Positions 23,263-32,790 of a stretch of DNA of 64,000 nucleotides are shown here, piece after piece. Every line of letters begins with the position of its first letter. The first letter of the stretch is position 1. Source of the DNA: Paramacrobiotus metropolitanus (Eukaryota; Tardigrada; Eutardigrada; Parachela; Macrobiotidae); NCBI RefSeq assembly GCF_019649055.1, contig NW_026570481.1, positions 21,597-85,596 on the forward strand. Direction: 5' to 3'. Made by a program: the position numbers and the translations under genes. The notes beneath the pieces are model-generated. The model saw only the letters and a program-made list of their open reading frames with translations. It had not been told where the DNA came from and did not search any database.

Positions 23263-23948
23263 TCACTCGGATTCTTTCGTCGATGGTTTATACGGCTTGA
23301 AATCGATTCGGCCATCTGGCTTAATATGAAGCACTTCGTCCGAGATCAAGGCTTCAACGGCATTCTTAATCCACTCCTTATCGCTTTCAATATTCAATTC
23401 TCCCAATTCATAATTGACGGCCATGAAGTTCGAAAGGTCATTCCATGACGCGCCATTGGTACCACCAATGGCGTCCAGAGCCACATCTGTGATGGCTATC
23501 TTCCGGGCCTCCAGTTCCATTTTCAGTCTGGGCGTTCGTTCCGTGCCCTGTTTCGGAAGGTAGTAGACGACTTTGTTGTCTTTGTTGTATTTACATCCCA
23601 ACTTTCCTTCCTTATATGCTCGTTTGAGAGCTCGTTCAGTCATGTTAAGTGACGACCTTCCGTTCGTATTTATTGCCACTTGTCTTTTCAGGTCTGTCCC
23701 AAGCATTTCTTTTCCCGAATAATCTGGAGTGCAGCTTGGACTTCGTTCCATGTGCGATTATTCACGTCCAATGCCGGCCCTAACGTGTAATCTGTAGCCT
23801 CCTTTGCCGGTGTACCGCTACTTTTCTGGGAGGATGTCGAGTCCGTTGGGTCAGCCGTCGCTGTCTCGTCGATCCTCAGCTTTGCCAGTGATCCTGATGA
23901 TGACCCCGCCGATTTTGGTTCGGCTGTCTTCTTCTCCTCTTGCGGCAA
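23263..23948 (-). CDS. Element ORF B: winged-helix (linker-histone-like) protein, frame-broken
   Basis: Two overlapping frames, 23948-23688 and 23751-23263, appear to be one gene interrupted by a one-base shift near 23700-23720, next to an AAAAGAAA run. The upstream part is acidic and serine-rich and ends in a predicted helix. The downstream part has two similar segments. The second contains ALDAIGGTNGASWNDLSNF, then NYELG, EWIKNAVEALIS and LHIKPDGRIDFKP. The order (helix, G-x-S turn, Y-x-x-x-Y-like helix, long helix, G-containing hairpin ending in F) resembles the H15 winged helix of linker histones H1/H5. This is a pattern judgement only. A DNA- or chromatin-binding role is inferred. Confidence 0.5.
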
Positions 23949-23990
23949 AGTCTTTTGACCTTTTAGATCGCCGACCGATTTCGATCGTTC

Positions 23991-26900
23991 CTACTCAAAG
24001 ACGTCCTTTAATGGTATGAACAGTGATTTGTGAAACACCTGGCGCGCCGAATCCGCTTCAGCTTCTGCCGCTGCCTTATCCATCGGGAGCATGACCTTTT
24101 CTTTCTCCCGTTTATCTGACGTCTCATGACCTTTCGGTTGATCTTCTGCGGTAGTTCCAGATGTTTCTTGACCTTTCGACTGTTCACCTTTTTCTGTCGC
24201 AGGTCTAGAAGGAGCCGTTGTTGTAGTATCGTCATCACTTCCCGATTCCGAGTCCATTGGGCCTTTTGTCTTCGATGAAACTGTGACCTTTTCCATATCC
24301 TGACTGTCGGACATATTACAGTGGATCTGTCTTTCCGGTGGTATTAGACCAACTCTCGTGTATCGGATCGGGTGTCCTTTATTTGCGTTTGTTGTAGCAA
24401 GGATATTCTGTTTAATCAATTTTGGCAATACACGCTCGGTTGCCGTGTCGATCTCCTTTATCATCCCATTCCCGTCATTCCAAACTGCGTTGGTATATTG
24501 GCTAATCCGATGGCTTGTTGATCCTAACGGGCTTGTCATTCCTGCGATTGCCCTTTCTACTCGCATTGGGACCGCTTCATTCGGAGTTGTCAGCGCTTTA
24601 TCCGAACTGGCTGGTCTGAACAACTTGGCCTCATACGAGAAACTCGGATGCTTCTGTATAAGTTTTCCTGCGTTCCGCGCGAATTCCAATACGACGTCGA
24701 ACTTTTGTTTAGTGAAGCTACGATGTTGTTTCTTCAAATACGTCTTCAGGCCTGCTTTAAATTTAGATGTCACCGATGCTGTTCTTATTCGTGTGAAATT
24801 CTTTTCAGCTCCATTATACGCTCTGATCACTTCATCGACCGTGTTCAAATTATCATCATCGGGACCATCAAATTCTTCGTCTGAGGTGAAGTCCAGTTCA
24901 CTCTCTCCATCTGGTTCAGTGTAATTAACCGTCGCTAATGCGTCGATTTTCGTGACTGTTTTGCCCTTTCCTTTGGTCTTAACGGGTTCGCTCTTTGCTT
25001 TTTTCCCTTTATCCAGAGCTTCCGCTAAGCTTCTTGGTTCAGTGGTTCTTGATCGTGTCGTTTTCGAGTCCGTGTGTGACCTCGCACTAACCGTCGAAGT
25101 GCTTGGAAGGCTCACTTCCGATGCCTCCGATTCACGCGACGTCTCCCGTTTCGCTTTTTCTCGGATCTGTTTATCCTTGCGCTCCTTTGGCGTGGACGCG
25201 GAAATGACAATAGGGACAGCTTGTTTCACCGCTATGACCTTTCCTTTGGTTTTTGATGGCTCTGCTGTAGCCGATTGGATAACTTTCTTTGACTTCGTAG
25301 GTGTCGATGACCTTTCTTCGACTTCACCAACTGACTCGTCCAATATCTCCACATCGTGAGACGCCGGTTCATCTCTTTTCTTCTTCCCGGTGCTTGTGCT
25401 ATCGCTTTCATCACCGCTCTTTTTCTTCTTATCGTCTTCCTCCTGTCGTTTCTTCTTTCCTTCTTCCTCCCGTCGTTTCTTGAGAAAATCGCCTTTCTTA
25501 ACCTTGTCCCGGTTCATGGCCTCTTCCAATCTGGGCGCTTTCCTCGGTTTGACTTTTGAGGGCTTGACCTTTAAGGGCTTTTTATGCTTATCGGCCGTTT
25601 CTTCGTCTGAGCCTTCTTCCTCAGGTGGGTCCTCGTCTTCCGACTCTGGTTCGTCGTCACCAGGTGGATTACAATGGGCACAGTTTGGTTCATCACACTG
25701 AAGGTGCTCATGACTTCCTTGGGCAATCTCAAGTACTCTTTGTAGCGAACGTCTGGCCCCTCCTGTTTCAGTTACATTTGCCGACGTGCCCTGCGCCTCT
25801 TCCGTCTCTCCGGCTCCGCCTTCTTGTGCCGGGGGATGAATTTCCAAGTGCGCTGTCTCCTTCAGCTGTCCCTGTGAAGCGACCTCCCACAAAGGGTTCT
25901 TCTTAGCGTCGTAAAATACCGTTTTGTACGATCCGTCTTCCATTCGTCTTGTGAGTCGGAAATGTGCTCCATCGATCTCCGCTCGATGCCGCATCATGCT
26001 GATGAGTGTACTTGCTTGGACCACCGCATCTTCCCGGTCACTTTCAGGTATCAGATTCCATAACTGTTCTATGGCTGCCTGATTCGCATTTCGAGCGCTC
26101 TCTTCCGATACATCCCATGGGGCATATGGAACCGGGTCTCCTGTTATTGGATCGACTATCACTGCAGTTATGGTTTCCACAGCTTCTCCATTACCACCGA
26201 AAAGTCTGAGGGTGACCTTTCTGCTTGTCGCCTCTGTATATCTCAGGACCGACTCATAATCATCTGACGATCGTTTCTTCGGATCTGGATCCGCCGTCGG
26301 TTTTGAGCGAGTTCTCTCTTTGATCAACAGTTTGCCGTCCGTTGTGTATGTATATGCCAAGTGGTCATCATCTGTGCCCACTTTGATACGGATCCATGCA
26401 TCTTCTTCGGTTGCAACTTTAGATACCACGTGCTTCATCATCTGAACGATAACTCTTGGGTTATGACGTTCTTCTGGGGGAATAAACTGTAGCGCCTCAT
26501 TGACTATCGTTTTTGACTCTTTCCCAATGGCATCCTTGACTGACCTATCCGCGAGGGGATTATACGAATCGATCTCTTTGTTCGTTTTCTTATCGACTAT
26601 TCGTGCAGTGACCTTTCGTTCTTTATGATCTTCCCCAGTGTATTTGGCCGTGAAACTTCTACACTTCGGGAATCGAATCTGACCTTCTGTTCCTTTCGGC
26701 GTGGGTGGTACACTCTTTCTACCCACTGGAATCGGGGCCTGTGGCTTTGCCGGCTCAGCTGGTGTTGCTTTGCTTTCTGTGGGCTTCTTTGTTCGCTGCC
26801 CTTTCTTATCGGTTTCTTTTGGGCTTGTCGTCGGTGATCTCACTCTTTTTCCACTCTTCGTGGTGCCACTGGATGGTTCTGTGACCGAACTAGTACGTCC

Positions 26901-28160
26901 ACGTCCTGATCCTGCAACCGAGCTGGCCCGTGACCTTTCTGCTCGTTCCGTTAATACGGCATCAATCTTCTGCTTTGTGGCCAAAAGGTCCTCGTCCGTC
27001 ATTTCATCAACCGGGGCATCTTTTTCAGCTCTGGGTTTAGATGGTCCCGCGACGCTGGTAGGATGCATCTGTCTTGTTTCCGGGAACACTTTAAGATACT
27101 TAAGGATCTTTTCGACGATCGAAGGCCATGGCCTACCATTTAGCGACGGGTGATATTGCCACATCGACGCAACTTTTATCGCGTATTCCCTGCGCTCTTT
27201 TTCGATCAGTTTTGTCTTTTCCTTCAGGGCGATATGACATGGTTTAATAACGGCTTCCAGGCTGATCAACTTTCCGTACCATGCGTGCTCGTCTTCAACT
27301 CGCATGTGAATTCTATAAAGTTCGCGGCATTTTCGATTAAATTCTCGGATAGCTTCCAAGTCGTTTTCCGTCAGTTTGTCCTCCTTATTCGGAATCATAT
27401 TTAAGCTTGCGTCGTCCTCTCTCAAATCCAAAGGAAGCTTCGGTGCATATGCATGTATTGACGGTTCACCTGGAGGCGTAAGCCGTAAACCATCTGGTCC
27501 AGTCTCGTCCAAGTTTGGACCCAATGACGGTAGAATGCCTCTCGGTCGCCTTCCTCCTCTGTGTGGCGAATTACGATGAGGGCGCTGCGCTCCAAGTTGC
27601 TGCGGTGTTCTCATGCGAGGCGCTCCGATGTCCGACAGTGACAAGCCTCCCGTCTCCGGAAAAGGCGGTAATATCGGAGATGACCTTTGTGACTGTACTG
27701 GGGTCGCTAACATTCCGCTGAATCCTCCATGTCCCGTAAATCGATTCGGTGGAGTCTGTTGTGGTGGCGGCATCAACATTCTTGCCGGTCCCATTATCAT
27801 CTGCGATGGTCCCGCCGGTGGGGTATACGATCCTGGATACGGTTGATAAGGGGCGCTCGTTGCTTGTCCCGAATACTGGGTTCCGGCAGGTGAGCCGTGG
27901 TGCACCCAGTTAACCGTGTCCTGATAATTCGTCTGCTGTCCTGGATCGTGGTACACGTAATATCCCTGTCCTCCGTAGTAACCTCCTTGGGTTGTTCCAG
28001 GTTCGTTCTGAGCCGTTCCCACTGACGACGTCGATCCTTCACCATATGACGTGTCATAGCCGTATTCACCTTCCATTCTTATAGGTGTTGATGCTTTTAG
28101 TGGGTTTCCAATACTTTCCGAGTCTGAATTATCCGAGTTTTGTCGTTCCAATCTGTCCAT
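23991..28160 (-). CDS. Element ORF A: 1,389 aa protein with prion-like N-terminus and doubled domain
   Basis: One intact frame from an ATG at 28160. Residues 1-170 are low-complexity and rich in G, Y, Q, P and S (GGYYGGQGYY type). Residues 240-360 form a helical region. From about 500 to 620 and from 680 to 800 there are two diverged copies of one domain: RIVDKKTNKEIDSYNPLADR matches VIVDPITGDPVPYAPWDV, followed in both by a helix ending near an I-x-x-M-M/M-M segment and a strand pair. A CDEPNCAHC cysteine cluster follows at about 830, then long charged K/E repeats. The globular C-terminal part (about 1130-1290) holds VWNDGNGMIKEID. TTCGTTTTATAG upstream of the ATG is a splice-acceptor-like signal. 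The family is unknown and no membrane helix is present. The position after integrase is where envelope or accessory genes sit in retroelements. Confidence 0.7.
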   Translation of the reverse strand: MDRLERQNSDNSDSESIGNPLKASTPIRMEGEYGYDTSYGEGSTSSVGTAQNEPGTTQGGYYGGQGYYVYHDPGQQTNYQDTVNWVHHGSPAGTQYSGQATSAPYQPYPGSYTPPAGPSQMIMGPARMLMPPPQQTPPNRFTGHGGFSGMLATPVQSQRSSPILPPFPETGGLSLSDIGAPRMRTPQQLGAQRPHRNSPHRGGRRPRGILPSLGPNLDETGPDGLRLTPPGEPSIHAYAPKLPLDLREDDASLNMIPNKEDKLTENDLEAIREFNRKCRELYRIHMRVEDEHAWYGKLISLEAVIKPCHIALKEKTKLIEKERREYAIKVASMWQYHPSLNGRPWPSIVEKILKYLKVFPETRQMHPTSVAGPSKPRAEKDAPVDEMTDEDLLATKQKIDAVLTERAERSRASSVAGSGRGRTSSVTEPSSGTTKSGKRVRSPTTSPKETDKKGQRTKKPTESKATPAEPAKPQAPIPVGRKSVPPTPKGTEGQIRFPKCRSFTAKYTGEDHKERKVTARIVDKKTNKEIDSYNPLADRSVKDAIGKESKTIVNEALQFIPPEERHNPRVIVQMMKHVVSKVATEEDAWIRIKVGTDDDHLAYTYTTDGKLLIKERTRSKPTADPDPKKRSSDDYESVLRYTEATSRKVTLRLFGGNGEAVETITAVIVDPITGDPVPYAPWDVSEESARNANQAAIEQLWNLIPESDREDAVVQASTLISMMRHRAEIDGAHFRLTRRMEDGSYKTVFYDAKKNPLWEVASQGQLKETAHLEIHPPAQEGGAGETEEAQGTSANVTETGGARRSLQRVLEIAQGSHEHLQCDEPNCAHCNPPGDDEPESEDEDPPEEEGSDEETADKHKKPLKVKPSKVKPRKAPRLEEAMNRDKVKKGDFLKKRREEEGKKKRQEEDDKKKKSGDESDSTSTGKKKRDEPASHDVEILDESVGEVEERSSTPTKSKKVIQSATAEPSKTKGKVIAVKQAVPIVISASTPKERKDKQIREKAKRETSRESEASEVSLPSTSTVSARSHTDSKTTRSRTTEPRSLAEALDKGKKAKSEPVKTKGKGKTVTKIDALATVNYTEPDGESELDFTSDEEFDGPDDDNLNTVDEVIRAYNGAEKNFTRIRTASVTSKFKAGLKTYLKKQHRSFTKQKFDVVLEFARNAGKLIQKHPSFSYEAKLFRPASSDKALTTPNEAVPMRVERAIAGMTSPLGSTSHRISQYTNAVWNDGNGMIKEIDTATERVLPKLIKQNILATTNANKGHPIRYTRVGLIPPERQIHCNMSDSQDMEKVTVSSKTKGPMDSESGSDDDTTTTAPSRPATEKGEQSKGQETSGTTAEDQPKGHETSDKREKEKVMLPMDKAAAEAEADSARQVFHKSLFIPLKDVFE

Positions 28161-28286
28161 TAACTGTGCTTACCTTCTATAAAACGAAACAATAAAGGTT
28201 AACTTTTTGCACATTGGTGACCTTTCTTTTTGCCTTCCCAACTCCTATCTTTAATTTAATGTGACCCCTTATTTATGTCTATGTGG

Positions 28287-29624
28287 TTATTTGTTCTCTC
28301 GTCCTTTAGTTATCCGATCAAGAAGTTCTTTCTCGGCTGCATCCTCAGGTTCGCCTTTTTGGGTCAATAAGTCCGTAGGGGTCGGTTTCTTTTTCTTCTG
28401 TTTGGCTTTCCGCTCGTTAATTGCTTTCGCTATATCACGGCCCAATTGTTCAGCTTTTGATTTGACCGCTTCTATCTCCTCTTCTCTCTTTTTTATGAGG
28501 TCATTCTCATTACCGGTAACAGTGCGTGGTTCGAAAAAATTCGGGTCACGCTCTGACATCTCAGCGTCCGTACGCTGTTTCGAAAGGTCATCCTTATCTT
28601 CGGTAGCAGTGCGTGGTTCGAAAAAGGATTGTTGCAGGTCCTTTTTGGAGGTACACTCTGGTACTTTAGAGGTCGGTTCGTTGTCTTGTTCCAGTGACCT
28701 TTCTGCCAAATTACCAGCCTCCGCGTTCAACTTGATTGTGACTGCTGTTTCGAAATCCTTATCCTCTTTCTTCTTTCTTCCTCTTTTCTTTGTAGATTTG
28801 TTTTCTTTTTCCATTTCAGGTAGCGGAGGTGGTTCGAAAAAAGGTTCTTTTTGAGGAGTATGCTCTGCGCCCTTATCCACTTTTTCCCTTTCAGGTAGCA
28901 GAGGTGGTTCGAAAAATTGATTGGTACCATTTTTCGAAGCAAGCTCGGCTTCTTCCGTTTCTTTTTCGTTCAACGTTCGTTGCGAATCTTTCTCGTCGGG
29001 TAATGGCGGATGCCACGGCTTTAACCGATCAATGGAAACCACTTTTAGATCCGCTTCCTTCTTCGGATTCTGCTCGATGACCTCCGCTTCGTTTGTTCGC
29101 GGGAAGCTAAGAATTTTCCACACTTTATCGTACTTCGACTTGAAATCCGACTGGTTTTCTTTCTTCCCCTGTTTAGTATCTTTTGGAAGTCGTATAAGTA
29201 CCAAATCGCCCACTTTGAAATTCGGCTCCGATTTCTTCTTATTATAAATTTCCGCATTTTTCTCATATGCGTCTTTGATGTTACATCTCGCCACTTCTTC
29301 GGCAAAGGTCAAGTTCTTTTTCATGGTCTCCACCCATTCGTCTGGAGTTCCGTAATCATCGGGTATATTCGTTTTTGTAACCACATCTTCCGGCATTGTC
29401 ATTTCTCTGCCGTGTAGCATATAGTATGCTGAATATCCCGTTGTGGCGTGCACGACTCTGTTCATCGCCGAAATAACATATGGGAGATACTTGTTAAACT
29501 TTCGCTCATTTCCCGCTTTTAGGTATTGCGCCAAGCCATCAGCAATCGTCTGCATCTGTCTCTCCACTTGGCCTTGACCTTCTGGGTGATACGCCGTTCC
29601 AAATGTGTGTTTAATTTTAAACAC
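28287..29624 (-). CDS. Integrase, C-terminal part of the core plus long tail
   Basis: This frame carries the third catalytic residue of the D,D-35-E core in YHPEGQGQVERQ. The usual integrase C-terminal domain follows, with GDLVLIRLPKD, SKYDKVWKIL and IDRLKPWHPP. After that comes a ~230 residue hydrophilic tail not usual for Gypsy integrase. It holds four FFEP repeats (FFEPPLLPE, FFEPPPLPE, FFEPRTATE, FFEPRTVTG) and ends in a lysine-rich coil. It is split from the first half of integrase by a one-base frame change around 29640, beside an AAAA run. Confidence 0.85.
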   Translation of the reverse strand: MFKIKHTFGTAYHPEGQGQVERQMQTIADGLAQYLKAGNERKFNKYLPYVISAMNRVVHATTGYSAYYMLHGREMTMPEDVVTKTNIPDDYGTPDEWVETMKKNLTFAEEVARCNIKDAYEKNAEIYNKKKSEPNFKVGDLVLIRLPKDTKQGKKENQSDFKSKYDKVWKILSFPRTNEAEVIEQNPKKEADLKVVSIDRLKPWHPPLPDEKDSQRTLNEKETEEAELASKNGTNQFFEPPLLPEREKVDKGAEHTPQKEPFFEPPPLPEMEKENKSTKKRGRKKKEDKDFETAVTIKLNAEAGNLAERSLEQDNEPTSKVPECTSKKDLQQSFFEPRTATEDKDDLSKQRTDAEMSERDPNFFEPRTVTGNENDLIKKREEEIEAVKSKAEQLGRDIAKAINERKAKQKKKKPTPTDLLTQKGEPEDAAEKELLDRITKGRENK

Positions 29625-30096
29625 ATTGGTGACCTTTTGCCAATACTTCAGCTGTAAAGTGTCGTCCGCGATCCGTATGCAGGATGTGCGGTGCTCCGTG
29701 TACCAATATCACGTGCTTCACGAACACTTTAGCGAATTCTTTGGCCGTTGCCGTTTTCATTGGTACCGCAATCACATATTTCGTCAGTTGATCAATAAAC
29801 ACCGCTATGTACTTATATCCCCGTTTCTTGGTCGGTAACAAAGGTCCTTTCAAGTCAGCATATACTCGGAAGAACGGATGTCCCACTTTAATCTCTTGCA
29901 ATTTTCCAGGTGGACATTTCCTCGGTGTTTTACGGAACTGACATCCTTGACAGGCGAGTATGTAATTCTTCACGTCTGTACTCATCCTGTCCCAGTAATA
30001 TCGGAGTCTTATTGCTGACAATGTTTTCTCAAATCCCAGATGTCCCGCTGCTTTCTCGTCGTGCAATGCGTGGATTATTGCTCTTCGCATTGACAA
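29617..30096 (-). CDS. Integrase, zinc-binding domain and first part of the core
   Basis: The HHCC zinc domain is visible as HALHDEKAAGHLG...CQGCQ. Two of the three catalytic acidic residues are present: D in VYADLKGPL and D in HTDRGRHF. The frame then stops and the third acid lies in the next frame. Integrase cuts the target and joins the cDNA ends. The 4 bp target duplication here agrees with that activity. The upstream junction with the RNase H linker is also frame-shifted near 30090. Confidence 0.88.
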   Translation of the reverse strand: MSMRRAIIHALHDEKAAGHLGFEKTLSAIRLRYYWDRMSTDVKNYILACQGCQFRKTPRKCPPGKLQEIKVGHPFFRVYADLKGPLLPTKKRGYKYIAVFIDQLTKYVIAVPMKTATAKEFAKVFVKHVILVHGAPHILHTDRGRHFTAEVLAKGHQCV

Positions 30097-30818
30097 CGGT
30101 ACAACATATGACCTTTCAAGTTTTCCATTTTATCCTTTACTCGGTATAATATACCATTCCATAACTGGTAATGCACTTCAAATTTCGATCTTGTTTCCGC
30201 GTCTGGTAGGTGTTCCAATTCGTCTATGATCATTGCCAGATGGGGATCTTTCAACTGTTTATTCCGCAATTGCAAGTTTGAGTCATCAACCTCTTCTTCG
30301 TCACCTTGCAGGTTGACAATGCGAACTGTCGCTGTACTGAGTTCATTCCAATCCTTGATGACCTTGCATCGTGGTAACGGTTTATACCGCTTTTTCGCCT
30401 GTTTTGGGAATCTCAACAGTTTGATTGGGCATTCGTTCAACGCTTGTGCCACTTTGTCCGTTTCCCAAAGGTCATCTCTATTCTCCGCTCTATCATCAAG
30501 TCCCGTGACCTTTCCATTCTGCATTTGAGATTCCGCGTCAAGTCCGGTGACCTTTAAGTCACTAACGGCGGGCAACCAGCTTCTCACTCGGTTCACTTTT
30601 GCTTCGTTTTCAGCCGACTCGTTCGCCGTAGCTGAAGTGACCTTTAATCGTTCTCCTCTGTTCCACCATCTGCAGGAACAGCTGTCCAACTTCAATTGCC
30701 GGTTCCTTCGTATCAAACTCCTTCTTGTAATCCTCGAAATTCGGAATCTCGTCAAATTCTTCTTCGTGACACGTCGGACCTTCAATTGGCGCTCTTGATA
30801 ACGCGTCCGCGTTGTCAC
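30075..30818 (-). CDS. Linker between RNase H and integrase (shifted frame)
   Basis: The downstream half holds the usual Gypsy linker: a helix with KQLKDPHLAMIIDELEHL and then YQLWNGILYRV. The upstream half overlaps the RNase H frame and is probably read only in that other frame up to about 30640. Several KVT and KVTGLD units reflect the AAAGGTCA octamer. The frame stops shortly after entering the integrase zinc domain region. Confidence 0.6.
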   Translation of the reverse strand: MTTRTRYQERQLKVRRVTKKNLTRFRISRITRRSLIRRNRQLKLDSCSCRWWNRGERLKVTSATANESAENEAKVNRVRSWLPAVSDLKVTGLDAESQMQNGKVTGLDDRAENRDDLWETDKVAQALNECPIKLLRFPKQAKKRYKPLPRCKVIKDWNELSTATVRIVNLQGDEEEVDDSNLQLRNKQLKDPHLAMIIDELEHLPDAETRSKFEVHYQLWNGILYRVKDKMENLKGHMLYRCQCEEQ

Positions 30819-31989
30819 AATATTTTCCCGGTTTGTATTCGATTTTAAATTGGTGACCTTGTAATGCCATTGCCCATCTTGTCAGGCGTGGGTTCATTCC
30901 GACTTTATTCGTCTCTGACCTTAACAAATTGGTGAGCGCCTGATGATCCGTCCTTACGGTGAATTCAGCATAATCAATGTACGGCTTGAATTTTCTGACA
31001 GCAAACACGACTGCCAGACATTCCCATTCTGTTACACCGTAATTCTTCTCCGCTCCATGTAGGACACGACTGGCGTACGCGATCGGATGTCCATCTTGTG
31101 ACAGTACGGCTCCGATTCCCTCTTTGCTCGCGTCGCATTCAATAACGGTCGGTTTCGCGGGGTCAAACTTTGCCAGTACTGGACCTTCACACAACAACTT
31201 CTTCAAACTATTGAACTCTTCTTCATGTACTGCAGTCCAGTCCTTTTTCACGTGTTTATCTTGTCTCAGCAACTCATACAAGTGGCAAGTCTTCTGTGCG
31301 TATCCCATTATGAACTTGCGATAATAATTCGCCAGTCCAAGGAATGACCTTAACTGCCTTTCTGTTTGAGGCCGTTTGAACTCTGAGACCGCGGTGACCT
31401 TTTCCGGGTCCATACGAATTCCGTCCTCGCTGAGTATATGACCCAGAAATCCCATTTGTCTCATTCCAAATTCGCATTTCGTTGGCTTAATCGTGAATCC
31501 CGCTTCCACCAGACTCATTAAAACATTTCGCAGATTCTGCATGAAAATTTCCCAAGTTTTTCCGGCGAAGATCACGTCGTCGATATACCCGAAAACGCAA
31601 CCCTTTCTTTTCGCTTTCGAAAGTACTTTATCCATACACAATTGAAACGTTGCTGGTCCGTTGCATACGCCAAATGGCATTCTTTTAAATCGGTACATTC
31701 CATCTTGTGTTACAAAGGTCGTCTTGTTGATTGACGCTGGATCCATTGGGATCTGCCAGAATCCACTTTGTAAGTCCATTTTTCCGTAATATTTGTTGCC
31801 TGCGCACGCGTCGAGCAACTCATCCGGATTTGGTAACGGGTAATTATTCTTTCTCGTTAGCTTGTTAAGCATGATGTAATTGACGCAAAATCTTGTTCCC
31901 ATTGTTCCGTCGCCATTTTTCTTTACTGCCAATACGACTGGGAAACTCCACTCGGCGTCTGACGGTTCAATTACATCTTGTGCCAACAT
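30610..31989 (-). CDS. Reverse transcriptase and RNase H
   Basis: Ty3/Gypsy RT motifs occur in order: SFPVVLAVKKNGDGTMGTRF, the first catalytic D in GKMDLQSGFWQIPM, RMPFGVCNGPATFQ, and the YIDDV active site, then FLGHILSEDGI and the thumb with FLGLANYYRKFI. RNase H follows with its acidic residues in place: ECDASKEGIGAVL, a glutamate in EWECLAVVFAVRKF, RTDHQAL and NADALSR. All catalytic residues are present, so the domain itself is intact. The usual fingers sequence just upstream (HVIDTGDAKPVNV) is in another frame, a one-base break near 32030-32060. Confidence 0.93.
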   Translation of the reverse strand: MLAQDVIEPSDAEWSFPVVLAVKKNGDGTMGTRFCVNYIMLNKLTRKNNYPLPNPDELLDACAGNKYYGKMDLQSGFWQIPMDPASINKTTFVTQDGMYRFKRMPFGVCNGPATFQLCMDKVLSKAKRKGCVFGYIDDVIFAGKTWEIFMQNLRNVLMSLVEAGFTIKPTKCEFGMRQMGFLGHILSEDGIRMDPEKVTAVSEFKRPQTERQLRSFLGLANYYRKFIMGYAQKTCHLYELLRQDKHVKKDWTAVHEEEFNSLKKLLCEGPVLAKFDPAKPTVIECDASKEGIGAVLSQDGHPIAYASRVLHGAEKNYGVTEWECLAVVFAVRKFKPYIDYAEFTVRTDHQALTNLLRSETNKVGMNPRLTRWAMALQGHQFKIEYKPGKYCDNADALSRAPIEGPTCHEEEFDEIPNFEDYKKEFDTKEPAIEVGQLFLQMVEQRRTIKGHFSYGERVG

Positions 31990-32213
31990 CTCTTCGATAT
32001 GCTTTGTTATAAACTCGCGGCCTGTCCAACTCGTTCTGGCCGGGTTACATTTACTGGTTTCGCATCTCCCGTATCAATTACGTGGGTGACCCCTTTCACA
32101 TCTCCATACGGTTTCCTTGATGTGGGTAAGACTTTCCAGAATTCCCAAAACGCGTTGTACACGTCGTTTTTCTGCTCTTAAGGTAAGGTCAGGTCCCAAT
32201 TTCAGGTTTTCGA

Positions 32214-32582
32214 TTATCTTTTAAGTTCAGCTTTCGTTGTCTCATCCACCTCAGGGTCTTCGAGTACGTTCTTTACTGTCCCTGCGTTGACCTTTACATT
32301 CTCCATATGTTCGTACGGCTCAACGTAGCCGAGAAGCTGATTTTTCTTCACGATTCGGTATTTGCTACTGTGATTTGCGATAACGATTTCGAAGTATTTT
32401 CCCCTGTGGTCCGTCACTCCTGCCAACGGTTGCACTTCAGTTTCCACTTGTGGGACCGGTGTAAACATCAGCTTGTTTTGAGCCGGTGCATATTTTCCCA
32501 TCTTGACCTTTACACGTGTGCAGTTTGACGGTTTCAATTTGATTCGCTGATCGCTGTAAACTTTGATCACGTCCTTCGACAT
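32214..32582 (-). CDS. Protease-RT spacer segment of pol
   Basis: A short frame with QRIKLKPSNCTRVKVKM and YRIVKKNQLLGYVEP. This is the beta-rich segment found between protease and RT in many Gypsy elements, where the substrate-like LLGYVE element precedes the RT fingers. It ends before the RT frame, and the following ~180 bp continues pol in other frames. Confidence 0.6.
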   Translation of the reverse strand: MSKDVIKVYSDQRIKLKPSNCTRVKVKMGKYAPAQNKLMFTPVPQVETEVQPLAGVTDHRGKYFEIVIANHSSKYRIVKKNQLLGYVEPYEHMENVKVNAGTVKNVLEDPEVDETTKAELKR

Positions 32583-32790
32583 TCTAGCTTTTCCACTTTC
32601 AATCTTCTGACTTTAATATCCTTTTCTTTTCCTCATCTACTTCGTCATCTTCATCCAAGTCCATTAAATCCTCTTGCTCCGAAAGGTCACTTACACCTGA
32701 ATCTTCCGAAGTTGTTGAGTTATCGCTTGAACTCGTCCACTCGGAGTCGGGTTACTGCTCTCATATTCTTGTGCAGTGGCTTGACCTTTG

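Noticed and set aside
24358-24924. Plus-strand frames across the LTR element (for example hydrophobic 188 aa)
   Set aside because: They are antisense to the long charged ORFs. Lysine/glutamate codons read backwards give leucine and phenylalanine, which mimics membrane proteins.
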